Assembly: GCF_011751745.2 (NCBI RefSeq)
Contig: NZ_CP061170.1
Coordinates: 3,224,001 to 3,288,000 of the forward strand
Direction: 5' to 3'
From: Paramicrobacterium fandaimingii
Lineage (GTDB): Bacteria; Actinomycetota; Actinomycetes; Actinomycetales; Microbacteriaceae
DNA length: 64,000 nucleotides
Part shown: piece by piece, positions 51,733 to 60,142 of the stretch
Numbering within the stretch: the stretch's first letter is position 1
Layout of the letters: the number at the start of each line of letters is the position of its first letter
Position numbers and translations under genes: made by a program
Notes under the pieces: generated by a model
Database searches by the model: none
Seen by the model: only the letters and a program-made list of their open reading frames with translations
What the model was told of the DNA's origin: nothing

Positions 51733-53415
51733 ATGAGTATTCGAAGACGTGCTGCCGCGATAGCAGCGGCAGCAGCTCTCGTCGTCACTGGTTTCGCGAC
51801 GACGGCGGCCCCATCGTCAGCATCAGCGGCACCGGCAACTCGTGACGGCAACCCGCTACCGGTCTTCACACTAGACGGGCCGATCATCGACAAAGACAAC
51901 GTCGACACCTGGAACCCGGGCCACGAGTTCATCTTCCCCTCGGTCTTGCATGCGAGCGAGTACCTCGATGAGCCCCTCGCAGAGTGGTACGTCTACTACG
52001 CACCCCACGATGCACCGGGCGGCATCAATCTGATGTATTCCGACTCACTCGATGGACCGTGGACTCAATACGAGAGCAACCCGCTCATTCGCAAGACGTG
52101 GGGCAATAACTACGATGTATCGCACGTTTCGGCACCGGATGCTGTCTGGAACGACGAGACGGGGGAGCTCTTTCTCTACTTCCACGGCGAGAACACCACA
52201 GATCGCTACGCGACGTCGACCGATGGTGTGACGTTCGACTACGGCGGCGTCGTGATGACGACGGAGCAGTTCGGACAGGATGCGACGGAGACGTCGTACA
52301 ACCGCGTGTTTGAGAACCCCTTCCCCGAGAATGGGTGGGAGTACGCCATGTTCTTCATGGTGAACGACACGACGAACGTGCGACGCATCGGCCTGGCCTA
52401 CTCACACGACATGGTGAATTGGGAACCTCAGCCAGGCTGGGTTGTCGAACCAGGCGTGGCTGAGGGCACGAACGTTGCGGGTCCTGAGATCTGGAAGTGG
52501 AGGGGAAAGCACTACGTTCTCTACGGTTCGAGCACGGGGACGATCTTCGCAAAAGAGCTCGACAGATCAATGCACGCGATCGGAGACTCGCTTCCGCTCT
52601 ACGTTCCTGGAGCCACCCCGCCCGAAGACGGCAGAGCAAGCTCACCGCAGATCATCACTGTTCGCAACAAAACGCACATGATCTTCGAGATCGGCGGCCG
52701 CAGCGGCACGACGATCGCGCATGCGACGTTGGACCCTGACGGCATCCGTGATCCTCTGAATACACGACCCGAAGATCCGATGTACGAGATGTGCACGGGT
52801 GCCGGGTCGGACGAGTTCAGCGGTACTGCGTTGAGTGACGCGTGGAATGTCGTGCGAGATGACGCAAGCCGTTACTCAGTTGCAGACGGGTTCTTGAATA
52901 TGTCGTCATCACCCACATCGGTCGACGGTGCGACGTTGCCCCAGCTGCCGGTTTCCGCTGACCCGTGGGAAGTCACGACGAAGCTGACGTACGCCCCCGA
53001 AGAGAAGTATCAGCAGGCGGGACTCATGCTGTACAGCGATGACCTCAACAACGCGAAGCTCACCTGGGGTTACGCCAAGGGCGGGGAGCGGGTCGACTTT
53101 GTGTGGAAGAGCAATGGAAAAGACCGCTTCGACGGATGGGCGTGGGAAGACACGCTCTTTCCACCGGAAGACATGGGCGACACCATGTGGCTGCGCGTAA
53201 CGAGTGACGGTGAGTGGATCACCGCGGCGGTGTCTACCGATGGCGAGAAATTCACGACGGTCGGACGTCCGATCCCGGCGGAAGACCTCGGTGCAACCGC
53301 GATCGGTCCATCCGCATATCGCGGTGCCACTGATGCGCCTGATACAACTGCGTCGTTTGACTGGCTGAGGTTTACACCGACGGATGCTGAGTTGGCAGCC
53401 TGTTCCGGAGCATAA
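51733..53415 (+). CDS. secreted GH43-like beta-propeller protein with laminin-G-like C-terminal domain
   Basis: 560 residues from the ATG at 51733, which has GAAGGAG 5 bp upstream. The signal peptide (RRRAAAIAAAAALVVTGFAT) probably ends near SASA/AP. Residues about 40-345 have the repeated propeller pattern of GH43/GH32-clan enzymes (LMYSDSLDGPWTQYESNPLI, then RIGLAYSHDMVNWEPQPGWV). Residues about 360-555 form a concanavalin-like domain of the DUF1349 type (DEFSGTALSDAWNVVRDDAS, with AGLMLYSDD). I cannot place the catalytic acids with confidence, so activity is unproven. The divergent LacI gene points to an oligosaccharide substrate. Confidence 0.72.
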   Translation: MSIRRRAAAIAAAAALVVTGFATTAAPSSASAAPATRDGNPLPVFTLDGPIIDKDNVDTWNPGHEFIFPSVLHASEYLDEPLAEWYVYYAPHDAPGGINLMYSDSLDGPWTQYESNPLIRKTWGNNYDVSHVSAPDAVWNDETGELFLYFHGENTTDRYATSTDGVTFDYGGVVMTTEQFGQDATETSYNRVFENPFPENGWEYAMFFMVNDTTNVRRIGLAYSHDMVNWEPQPGWVVEPGVAEGTNVAGPEIWKWRGKHYVLYGSSTGTIFAKELDRSMHAIGDSLPLYVPGATPPEDGRASSPQIITVRNKTHMIFEIGGRSGTTIAHATLDPDGIRDPLNTRPEDPMYEMCTGAGSDEFSGTALSDAWNVVRDDASRYSVADGFLNMSSSPTSVDGATLPQLPVSADPWEVTTKLTYAPEEKYQQAGLMLYSDDLNNAKLTWGYAKGGERVDFVWKSNGKDRFDGWAWEDTLFPPEDMGDTMWLRVTSDGEWITAAVSTDGEKFTTVGRPIPAEDLGATAIGPSAYRGATDAPDTTASFDWLRFTPTDAELAACSGA

Positions 53416-53449
53416 CCTGATTCGGCACACCGTGCTTCGGTCGACGATA

Positions 53450-53482
53450 GTGCGCCGTGCTCTCTCGAAGAGCACGGCGCAC
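53450..53482. terminator. hairpin after the GH43-like gene
   Basis: GTGCGCCGTGCTC (53450-53462) and GAGCACGGCGCAC (53470-53482) form a perfect 13-bp stem with a 7-nt loop, between two convergent genes. No T-tract. Confidence 0.75.
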
Positions 53483-53499
53483 CGTACGACAGCTCGGTG

Positions 53500-53563
53500 G
53501 CTCTGCATGGCAGCTCTGCATGGCAGCTCTGCATGGCAGCTCTGCATGGCAGCTCTGCATGGC
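53500..53563. repeat. 13-bp tandem repeat, five copies
   Basis: The unit GCTCTGCATGGCA is repeated without a break four times, plus a fifth copy lacking its last base. It lies between the hairpin and the end of the HNH gene, in noncoding DNA. The 13-bp period and identical copies suggest recent slippage, so the copy number may vary between strains. Confidence 0.9.
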
Positions 53564-53652
53564 CTGTCGGCTAATCGGTGCCACCCGGGCACACCTCGTA
53601 GCGCTTCGAGGGTTCTGACTCGTGCGTTTGGTGTTCCGGGGCCGCCGCGTAC

Positions 53653-55128
53653 TCAGGTGCGCGGCCCGGTATCTCGGCCGGGGTCGTGACCGTTGCCTGA
53701 TGGGTCGTCTCCGTTACCGTCGCCATTGTCTGGCCTTTCACGGCGCCCCAGATACCGTCTGTTCACATACCAGGCGGGCGGAACGAGCCTCGGATGCCCG
53801 TTGTTGTCGCGGGTGAGGTCCCATTCGCCGTGTTCGACAAGTCGATGGTGCCACCAGCAGAGGATGACGCCGTTGGTGACGTCGGTCTTACCGCCGTTTT
53901 CCCACCCTTGCACGTGGTGTGCCTCGCACAACCAGGCGGGAATGTCGCAGTCGGTGGCGGCGCACGTGTTCCCGTCGCGGGCGATCAACGCTAAACGTTG
54001 CTTCGGGGTGAACAGTCGTTGCGCGTGCCCGAGGTTCAGCACTTCGCCGTGTTCATCAATGGTGACGTTCCTCGTGTCGCCGTCGCATTGCATCTGCTTC
54101 ACGAAGCTCATGGATAGTGGTGCGGGTGTTCCCGGAGACCAGGCAGCACCGGACTCGGCATCGAGGTTCTCGGCTGTCGTCGTGACCATCACCGTGGGTC
54201 CGCGGCCGTGGAGTTTCGGTGTGGAGTCTTGTTTGCCGACACCGGCGATCATCGCGGTGAACGCGTCTGCGCGTTCCTGCGGCCTTGAGCGTTCTTCGGG
54301 TGCTTGCTTATTCTCGGCGAGCTCCTCAGCATTCATAAACGTCGGGCCGGTTCGCTTCGACATAACTGCGTCAAACACCGGTTTCACCTGTGCTGCCTGT
54401 TCCGGCGACAGGGTGCCGGTGATCTTCATCGACCCATCATCCTGGTGCTTGAAGATCAGTGTGCGTGCTTGGTGCAGTTCTTCTGCTGTCGGTTCGACAC
54501 CATCGGGGTCCAATGCAACACGGAACACACGCGCCTGCCCACGTACCGCATCTGCTGTGAGTGGCACTTCACCGTATGCACCGGTGGCGTTGCCGATCAG
54601 TGTCGCTTCAGCCCAATCCACCCGCTCCGGTGCCACCCGGGGCAGAATCGGTGCCAACGTGCTGGTGATCGACTCGGCAACATCCAGACCAATCGTGCCC
54701 TGGGCGAGTGCTTCAGCGGTTTGAACGAACACGGGCTCCAACGGCAGTCCGGTGTCGGACACTCGTGGCGTGGTGTGTTTCGCGAGCTTCGTGTATCGGT
54801 AGGCGGTGGAGTTCTTCACCCCCGTGACCTTCTCAAAAAGTGCCGTCGCCGATGCCCCACCGTGACGGGCAGCGAGACCATCAAACCCCGCATCCGTGTC
54901 CGAACGGCGTGCAATATCGGCGACGTTGGCGACTTGGCGACCTTCAATGAGGCGAGTGGTGTTTCCTAACAAACCGGTATATGTCAGCAGTGTGTTGGCA
55001 GAGAGAGCTGCCGGGTTAATCGCCGCGAGTCGTGCTGCGGCAGAAAGCAGGTCTTCCGCAGCCTCAACAGCGACAGCATCCGGACCGCCCTGGGGTTCGA
55101 AAGCTGATGCCGTTGCTGCGTTTTGCAT
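53653..55128 (-). CDS. DUF222 / HNH endonuclease domain protein (13E12-type)
   Basis: 491 residues from the ATG at 55128; a GTG at 55170 would add 14 and neither has a good ribosome site. The first about 350 residues are the actinobacterial DUF222 region (LLTYTGLLGNTTRLIEGRQV). The C-terminal HNH nuclease has CAATDCDIPAWLCEAHHVQG and GVILCWWHHRLVEHGEWDLT, which include two zinc-type cysteines and the catalytic His pair. Such proteins are common in multiple copies in Microbacteriaceae and mycobacteria and their role is unknown. A Gly/Asn/Asp-rich tail follows the HNH domain. Confidence 0.9.
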   Translation of the reverse strand: MQNAATASAFEPQGGPDAVAVEAAEDLLSAAARLAAINPAALSANTLLTYTGLLGNTTRLIEGRQVANVADIARRSDTDAGFDGLAARHGGASATALFEKVTGVKNSTAYRYTKLAKHTTPRVSDTGLPLEPVFVQTAEALAQGTIGLDVAESITSTLAPILPRVAPERVDWAEATLIGNATGAYGEVPLTADAVRGQARVFRVALDPDGVEPTAEELHQARTLIFKHQDDGSMKITGTLSPEQAAQVKPVFDAVMSKRTGPTFMNAEELAENKQAPEERSRPQERADAFTAMIAGVGKQDSTPKLHGRGPTVMVTTTAENLDAESGAAWSPGTPAPLSMSFVKQMQCDGDTRNVTIDEHGEVLNLGHAQRLFTPKQRLALIARDGNTCAATDCDIPAWLCEAHHVQGWENGGKTDVTNGVILCWWHHRLVEHGEWDLTRDNNGHPRLVPPAWYVNRRYLGRRERPDNGDGNGDDPSGNGHDPGRDTGPRT

Positions 55129-55248
55129 GACTGAAGTCTGCCACCGACCACTGACATTCCACCGACACAAACCCCCGGTCAGAAACCCTATTGTGGATAA
55201 CTCGCAAAACTTTTCCCCTGTGGACGAAGAAACAGAATCGGCACACGC

Positions 55249-55280
55249 GCGCGCCGCTGCCCGTTCGGGAAGCGGCGCGC
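55249..55280 (-). terminator. long GC hairpin after the sugar ABC operon
   Basis: GCGCGCCGCT (55249-55258) and AGCGGCGCGC (55271-55280) form a 10-bp stem that continues inside as CCCG/CGGG. It lies 17 bp beyond the stop of the last permease (55297), the expected place for an operon terminator. Confidence 0.75.
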
Positions 55281-55296
55281 ACGTGGCAGGCTTGAA

Positions 55297-56220
55297 TCAG
55301 CCCTTCAAACCAGATTGAGCGAGCCCCTGCACAAACTGCTTCTGCGCGACAAGGAACACGGCCAAGACGGGCAGAACGGTGAGCGTCGTCGCTGCGAGCT
55401 GCACATTCCACATCGGTCCCCCATACGCATCGACATACTGCGTCAGTGCCTGCGGCAACGTGAACATCTTCTTGCTCGACAGATACACGATCGGCTCGAG
55501 GTAGAGATTCCACGACTTCAAGAATGTGAAGATCGCCACGGCGGCGAGCGCCGACCGCGAGAGCGGAAACGCGATGCGCCAGAAGATCCCCCAGCGCCCC
55601 AGACCGTCCATCCGGCCCGCCTCTTCAAGCTCACCGGGCAGCCCCAAAAAGAACTGTCGCATGATGAACACGGCGAGGACCGCCGGTGCGCCGAAGATCG
55701 GAATCACAATCAGAGGCCAGTGCGTGTTGATCAGACCAAGTTCGTTCACGAACCGGAAGAGCGGCACAATCGTCACTTCAGAGGGCACAAGCAACCCCAC
55801 AAGCACGATCAGAAACAGGATGTTGGCACCAGGGAAGCGAATTCGCGCGAACGCATAGCCTGCCATCGCCGCGACGAGCATGGTGCCGATCGTGACGATC
55901 GCCGCAATGTAGAGGCTGTTCCAATACTGCTGCGCGAATGGTTGCAGGCGGAATACTTCCCCGTATGCATCAAAACTCGGATCCGTCGGCCACAACGTGG
56001 GAACCTTGGCGAGAATCTCGCTCATCGGCTTCAGACTCGATGTCGCCATCCACAGGGTCGGAAAGATGAACGGGATGCTGATGACGGCCAGAACCACAAC
56101 AAGGGCGATCCTGCCCCATCGACGCTTCTGCACGGCACCGGCGGATGTCGTGAGCTTCACATTGGGCGTCTGCCGTCCGGCGTTGGGAGCCTGACGCGTC
56201 ATCTCGGTCTCAGTTTTCAT
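55297..56220 (-). CDS. sugar ABC transporter permease, MalG type
   Basis: 307 residues. After a polar N-terminus six helices follow, beginning with IALVVVLAVISIPFIFPTLW. The EAA loop is LEEAGRMDGLGRWGIFWRIA, the ATPase contact site. It overlaps the MalF-type gene upstream by 11 bp and is the last gene of the LacI-led operon. Confidence 0.92.
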   Translation of the reverse strand: MKTETEMTRQAPNAGRQTPNVKLTTSAGAVQKRRWGRIALVVVLAVISIPFIFPTLWMATSSLKPMSEILAKVPTLWPTDPSFDAYGEVFRLQPFAQQYWNSLYIAAIVTIGTMLVAAMAGYAFARIRFPGANILFLIVLVGLLVPSEVTIVPLFRFVNELGLINTHWPLIVIPIFGAPAVLAVFIMRQFFLGLPGELEEAGRMDGLGRWGIFWRIAFPLSRSALAAVAIFTFLKSWNLYLEPIVYLSSKKMFTLPQALTQYVDAYGGPMWNVQLAATTLTVLPVLAVFLVAQKQFVQGLAQSGLKG

Positions 56221-57163
56221 TGAAGACCCACCTCTTTCGGGTCTGCCACTGAAGCAACGTCAGAATCAGCACGATGATGAACAGCAGCACCGAAACCGCG
56301 CTGGCATAGCCGAAGTCATTGAACCGGAACGCCTGCTGGTACAGGTAGTAGACGAGCACCGTGGTCGAATTGCCCGGGCCGCCCTGGGTGAGAACATCGA
56401 TCTGCGCGAAAACTTCGAGCGAACCCACAATCGTGAGGATCGAGACGAGAAGGATCGTGGGGCTGATCATCGGCAAGGTGATCGAACGAAACCGACGCCA
56501 CGCTTTCGCACCATCAATGCGCGCAGCCTCCATGAGTTCCTCGGGAACCCCCTGGAGTGCTGCCAAGAACAAGATCATGTTCATTCCGACGTTCTTGAAA
56601 ACCTGCACGACGATCACGGCGAGCATCGCTGTGAAATCGCCGCGCAGCCAATTTGGCCCCTGAATGCCGAGAAGAGAGAGGAAGCCGTTGATGCCGCCGT
56701 CTGCCTGCAGGAGGAAGCTCCACACAATCGTCCACGCGACGAGGGAGACGACGACAGGCGAGAAGAAAAATGTGCGAAAAGTCGTGGTGCCCGGCAGTTT
56801 CTGATTGAGCATCACGGCGAGAAACAGGGCGAGCGTGATGTTCAGAACGACGAGCCCGATCGAGAACCACAGGCTGGCAAGCAGCGAATCGTGCAGACCC
56901 TCGTCTGACAGCATCCTCTCGTAGTTCTCACCTCCGGCGAAGGTGAACGTGTTGGCGAGCACGTTCCAGTCGTGCAGGGAGTACCAGAACATGGTGATCA
57001 GCGGAATGATCACGAAGACAAGCGACCCCAGAACGACGGGTGCGACCATCGTGTAGCCGACGATCCAGTCGCCGTGCGTTGCCGCGGAGCGACGGGGGCG
57101 TGAGACACGCCCTCGTCGCTCCGCGGTGTCGCCCGCCAGCAGTGCGGCGGTGGTTGTGGCCAT
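56210..57163 (-). CDS. sugar ABC transporter permease, MalF type
   Basis: 317 residues with six helices (first: MVAPVVLGSLVFVIIPLITM), a large loop and the EAA motif LMEAARIDGAKAWRRFRSIT. A basic N-terminus faces the cytoplasm. It lies 6 bp after the binding-protein gene. There is no ATPase in the operon, so a shared MsiK-like ATPase is expected. Confidence 0.92.
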   Translation of the reverse strand: MATTTAALLAGDTAERRGRVSRPRRSAATHGDWIVGYTMVAPVVLGSLVFVIIPLITMFWYSLHDWNVLANTFTFAGGENYERMLSDEGLHDSLLASLWFSIGLVVLNITLALFLAVMLNQKLPGTTTFRTFFFSPVVVSLVAWTIVWSFLLQADGGINGFLSLLGIQGPNWLRGDFTAMLAVIVVQVFKNVGMNMILFLAALQGVPEELMEAARIDGAKAWRRFRSITLPMISPTILLVSILTIVGSLEVFAQIDVLTQGGPGNSTTVLVYYLYQQAFRFNDFGYASAVSVLLFIIVLILTLLQWQTRKRWVFNEN

Positions 57164-57169
57164 GCTGCG

Positions 57170-58477
57170 TCAGCCCTCCAGCAGCGGTGTGATCGCCGAG
57201 CAGGTATCGCTCAGAACTGACTCCACATCGGCATCCGCCGTCCACAGAGCATCGAGCTGTTGCCGCACGGCATCTTGCAGCTTGGCGAAGTTCTTGTGCG
57301 TCGGCTTCGTCGTTGCATCTTTGATGCCGTCAACGACAACGTTCTGCAGCTGCTCTTCGCTGAGCTTCGGGTTGGCCGCGCCGAGAGTCTCAGCGTTCAA
57401 TAGCGACTCGCGAGGCGGCGGGAAGTACGTGGCGAGCTTCTCTGCGTTCTCTGGGTTCGTGAAGTACGCGAGGAAGTCCGCAGCGATCGTTGGATGCGCG
57501 GCATTCGCGAAGACGCCGATTCCGGCTTGGCCGATCACGTTCTGCTTGCCCTCGGGCCCAGCGGGCAGCGGCACGAGATCCCACCCGAACGAGTCGTCAA
57601 GCGACGAGGCACGGCTGATCTGCGTGATCGTCATCGCAGCGTCGCCCGCGAAGAAGTCGGCTGTCGTTCCCGGCCCAGGCATTGCTCCTTCTTCGAAGAT
57701 CGCGTTGTGAATCCACGTCATGACGTCGACCATCGCCGGATCGGTGAACGTGCACGTCGTGCCGTCTGTGCTCCACGGCGTGGCCTGCCAGCCACCCCAG
57801 ACGGAGGCGAGAACCTCCCAGGCCTTGAAGTCGAAGTCACGAACGACGAGGCCTTCCTTACCCGACTCTTCGGCCGCAGCAGCCGACATGTCGCGAGCCG
57901 TGTCGAACGTCCACTCACCGGAGTCGACGAGGTCTGCCGGGTTCGGCTGCCCCGCCGCCTCAAGCTGGTCCGTATTCACGAACATCGCGAACGGACTGTT
58001 CGAGAACGGGTACGCGTAGAGCCCGTCGTCTTTTTGCCACAGTTCGAGAGACGAGTCCATCAGGTCGTCGTAGTTATAGCCGTCCGTGTCTTTCAGCGTT
58101 GGCGCGATGTCGGTGAGAGCGCCGCTTTCAACAAACTCCGGGGCATACGATTCGAGAATCCAGGCCAGGTCAGGGGCGTTGTCGCCCGCGAGCTGTGTGG
58201 TGAGCGTCGTCGTGTAATCCTCAAACGGGATCGGTTCGAATTTCACTGACGACACGAGGTCTGGGTTCTCGTCGACGTAGGCATCGGCGATCTCTTGGAA
58301 GAGCGCCAACTGCGCTTCATCTGCTGTCCAAACCGTCATGCGCAGATCGACAGGTCCATCTGCCGATTCAGCATCGGTGCCAGAACCACTGCATCCCGAC
58401 AGGGCTAGCGCAGTGGCGGCGATGCCAGCGCTGACCGCGAGGGGAACGCGCCGTCGGCGCGAGCGCGGGTTGCTCAT
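57170..58477 (-). CDS. ABC transporter sugar-binding lipoprotein (CUT1)
   Basis: 435 residues. Signal SAGIAATALALSGCSGSG with a lipidated Cys about residue 29 (lipobox LSGC). It has the family 1 solute-binding fold: MTVWTADEAQLALFQEIADA near the N-terminus and FFAGDAAMTITQISRASSL in the ligand lobe. It follows the FAD enzyme by 39 bp in the same operon. The ligand is unknown; the operator shared with the GH43-like locus suggests a related glycan. Confidence 0.9.
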   Translation of the reverse strand: MSNPRSRRRRVPLAVSAGIAATALALSGCSGSGTDAESADGPVDLRMTVWTADEAQLALFQEIADAYVDENPDLVSSVKFEPIPFEDYTTTLTTQLAGDNAPDLAWILESYAPEFVESGALTDIAPTLKDTDGYNYDDLMDSSLELWQKDDGLYAYPFSNSPFAMFVNTDQLEAAGQPNPADLVDSGEWTFDTARDMSAAAAEESGKEGLVVRDFDFKAWEVLASVWGGWQATPWSTDGTTCTFTDPAMVDVMTWIHNAIFEEGAMPGPGTTADFFAGDAAMTITQISRASSLDDSFGWDLVPLPAGPEGKQNVIGQAGIGVFANAAHPTIAADFLAYFTNPENAEKLATYFPPPRESLLNAETLGAANPKLSEEQLQNVVVDGIKDATTKPTHKNFAKLQDAVRQQLDALWTADADVESVLSDTCSAITPLLEG

Positions 58478-58516
58478 GATCTCTCCTTCTCTTGGTGTGC
58501 TGCGTAAATGGGGGCT

Positions 58517-60142
58517 TCAGTAGGCGAAAGTGCGGCCTTCGGGCCAGTGCCGCTCGACGCCGGCAGCGTCAAGTTCGGCCTGGTAGTCACTCAGGCGCGT
58601 CACATCGGCGTGCACGACGTGCGGTGTGGTCTTCTGATCGAGGCAGTACGCGGCAAGATGCCCCGCGGCCTCGCCAATGTTCCACTCCACCGGGTGCAGG
58701 CGATAGCAGCCGTTCGTGATGTGAGTGGTGCCGATGTTCTTGTTCGCGGCGAGGAGGTTCGTCGTGCGCTGAGGAATGAGTGCGCCGAGGGGAATCTCAA
58801 AGGGGGTGGATGCCACGTCGATGTACGTGTCACCACCCGTCGACGGGTGCAGGTCAACGCGATACATGCCGACTCCCACCGAATCGGCATAGCGGGTGGC
58901 ACCGGCGTCGCCGCGCACCGCGTACGACACATCGTTCTCTGTGATCGTCGTCAGTGCGCGGATGCGTCGGGACTCGCGGTGGTACGGCGCCTGTGCCAGG
59001 CCATCGCTCGACCCCATGACGTCGGGGCGCAGCCGCAGCCCGGGGAAGCCCGTTCCGCCGTCAGCCCGCGGGGCCTCCGTCTGCATCCAATAGAGCATCG
59101 AGAGGCTCAGCTGCCGCGCCTTGGCATAGTGCTCGAGCTCCACATCGCGCGAGGCGTCGAGCACAGGAGCGAGGAAGTAGTCGATGCTTGGCCAGTTCAC
59201 CAGGCAGATGTCACTGTCGTAGAACCCCGGTTCGAACAGGTCACGAGCGGCAATGCGACGGAAATACCAGAGGTTCTTGTCACCGGCGTTGCGCGACTGA
59301 TCGGCATCGACGGCAAGCGCGTCGTCCCCCGGGTTCGGCTCGAACGCACGCGTGTCGATCTCGAGTGTGCGCGGGTTCGGCGCTGTCCACGACAGCATCC
59401 GGTTCCCCTGCCATGCCGCGGGCGTGTATTCGCGCCAGAAATCGTAGTTCTCGGGACGCTCGATCGTGTTGTCGCCGTCGACGTGCTCAACGGCAAAGCA
59501 AACGCTGAGCGCTTGTACGTTGTCGGGCTGCGCCTGCTCGGGGGCACTGGGCTCACCTGTGTCAGTGCGGGATTCGAACCCCGTGACGTACGCCGTTCCG
59601 GTGAGCGGAAGCAGCTCCCCCGTCTCGGTCGCATCGATTACGTAATCGGCGTGCACTGTGATGCTCGGCTCGCCAGTCTCGGAGTCGAGCGTGACGGAGG
59701 TCACGGCGTCACCGTCAGTCGTCGCACCGACAGGGCGCATCCGCTCGAGCAGTCGGACGCTGCCGTTCGAGCGATACGGGGCGAGCATCTCTTCGAGCAC
59801 GCCGACGGCGATCTTCGGTTCGTGGCAGAGCTTCGACACCCACCCGGCGCCGGGATTCAGCTCGCCCTTGGCCCGGGCACCGTCGGTCAGAGGGTAACGA
59901 CGACGATAGACATCTCGGATGCCGTCGCGCAGCGCTCGGTAGCGCGCGGTGACGCCGAACGATTCAACCCACGGATGCTCGTCTGGTGGAACGGCCTGGG
60001 ATGTGAGTTGCCCTCCGATCCACGGGAACTCTTCGGTCAGCACCACCCGCGCACCTCGGTCGGCAGCGGCGAGCGCGGCGGCTACGCCGCCCAGCCCAGC
60101 GCCGACGATGAGAACTTCGGTAGAGATGTCACGCGTTGTCAC
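58517..60142 (-). CDS. FAD-dependent oxidoreductase (FAD_oxidored family)
   Basis: 541 residues from the GTG at 60142, preceded by GAAGGA and overlapping the LacI stop by 14 bp. It begins TEVLIVGAGLGGVAAALAAA (FAD Rossmann motif), with FPWIGGQLTSQAVPPDEHPW and ADYVIDATETGELLPLTGTA further on, signatures of the group often annotated beside carbohydrate ABC operons. There is no signal peptide. Known relatives have few proven reactions. A role in oxidising the imported sugar or an aglycone fits the operon but is inference. Confidence 0.82.
   Translation of the reverse strand: MTTRDISTEVLIVGAGLGGVAAALAAADRGARVVLTEEFPWIGGQLTSQAVPPDEHPWVESFGVTARYRALRDGIRDVYRRRYPLTDGARAKGELNPGAGWVSKLCHEPKIAVGVLEEMLAPYRSNGSVRLLERMRPVGATTDGDAVTSVTLDSETGEPSITVHADYVIDATETGELLPLTGTAYVTGFESRTDTGEPSAPEQAQPDNVQALSVCFAVEHVDGDNTIERPENYDFWREYTPAAWQGNRMLSWTAPNPRTLEIDTRAFEPNPGDDALAVDADQSRNAGDKNLWYFRRIAARDLFEPGFYDSDICLVNWPSIDYFLAPVLDASRDVELEHYAKARQLSLSMLYWMQTEAPRADGGTGFPGLRLRPDVMGSSDGLAQAPYHRESRRIRALTTITENDVSYAVRGDAGATRYADSVGVGMYRVDLHPSTGGDTYIDVASTPFEIPLGALIPQRTTNLLAANKNIGTTHITNGCYRLHPVEWNIGEAAGHLAAYCLDQKTTPHVVHADVTRLSDYQAELDAAGVERHWPEGRTFAY

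Noticed and set aside
52909..53592. Open frame encoding repeated MQSCHAELPC units
   Set aside because: It is the translation of the 13-bp DNA repeat plus the antisense of the GH43-like gene; no start site or domain.
55191..55226. Perfect DnaA box TTATCCACA (reverse strand, 55192-55200) and a partial TGTGGAC
   Set aside because: A single good box upstream of the HNH gene; no cluster, AT-rich unwinding region or dnaA/dnaN genes, so not an origin.
59566..59585. GGATTCGAACCCC-like T-arm of a tRNA
   Set aside because: Lies inside the FAD enzyme coding sequence; no acceptor stem or anticodon arm can be folded around it.
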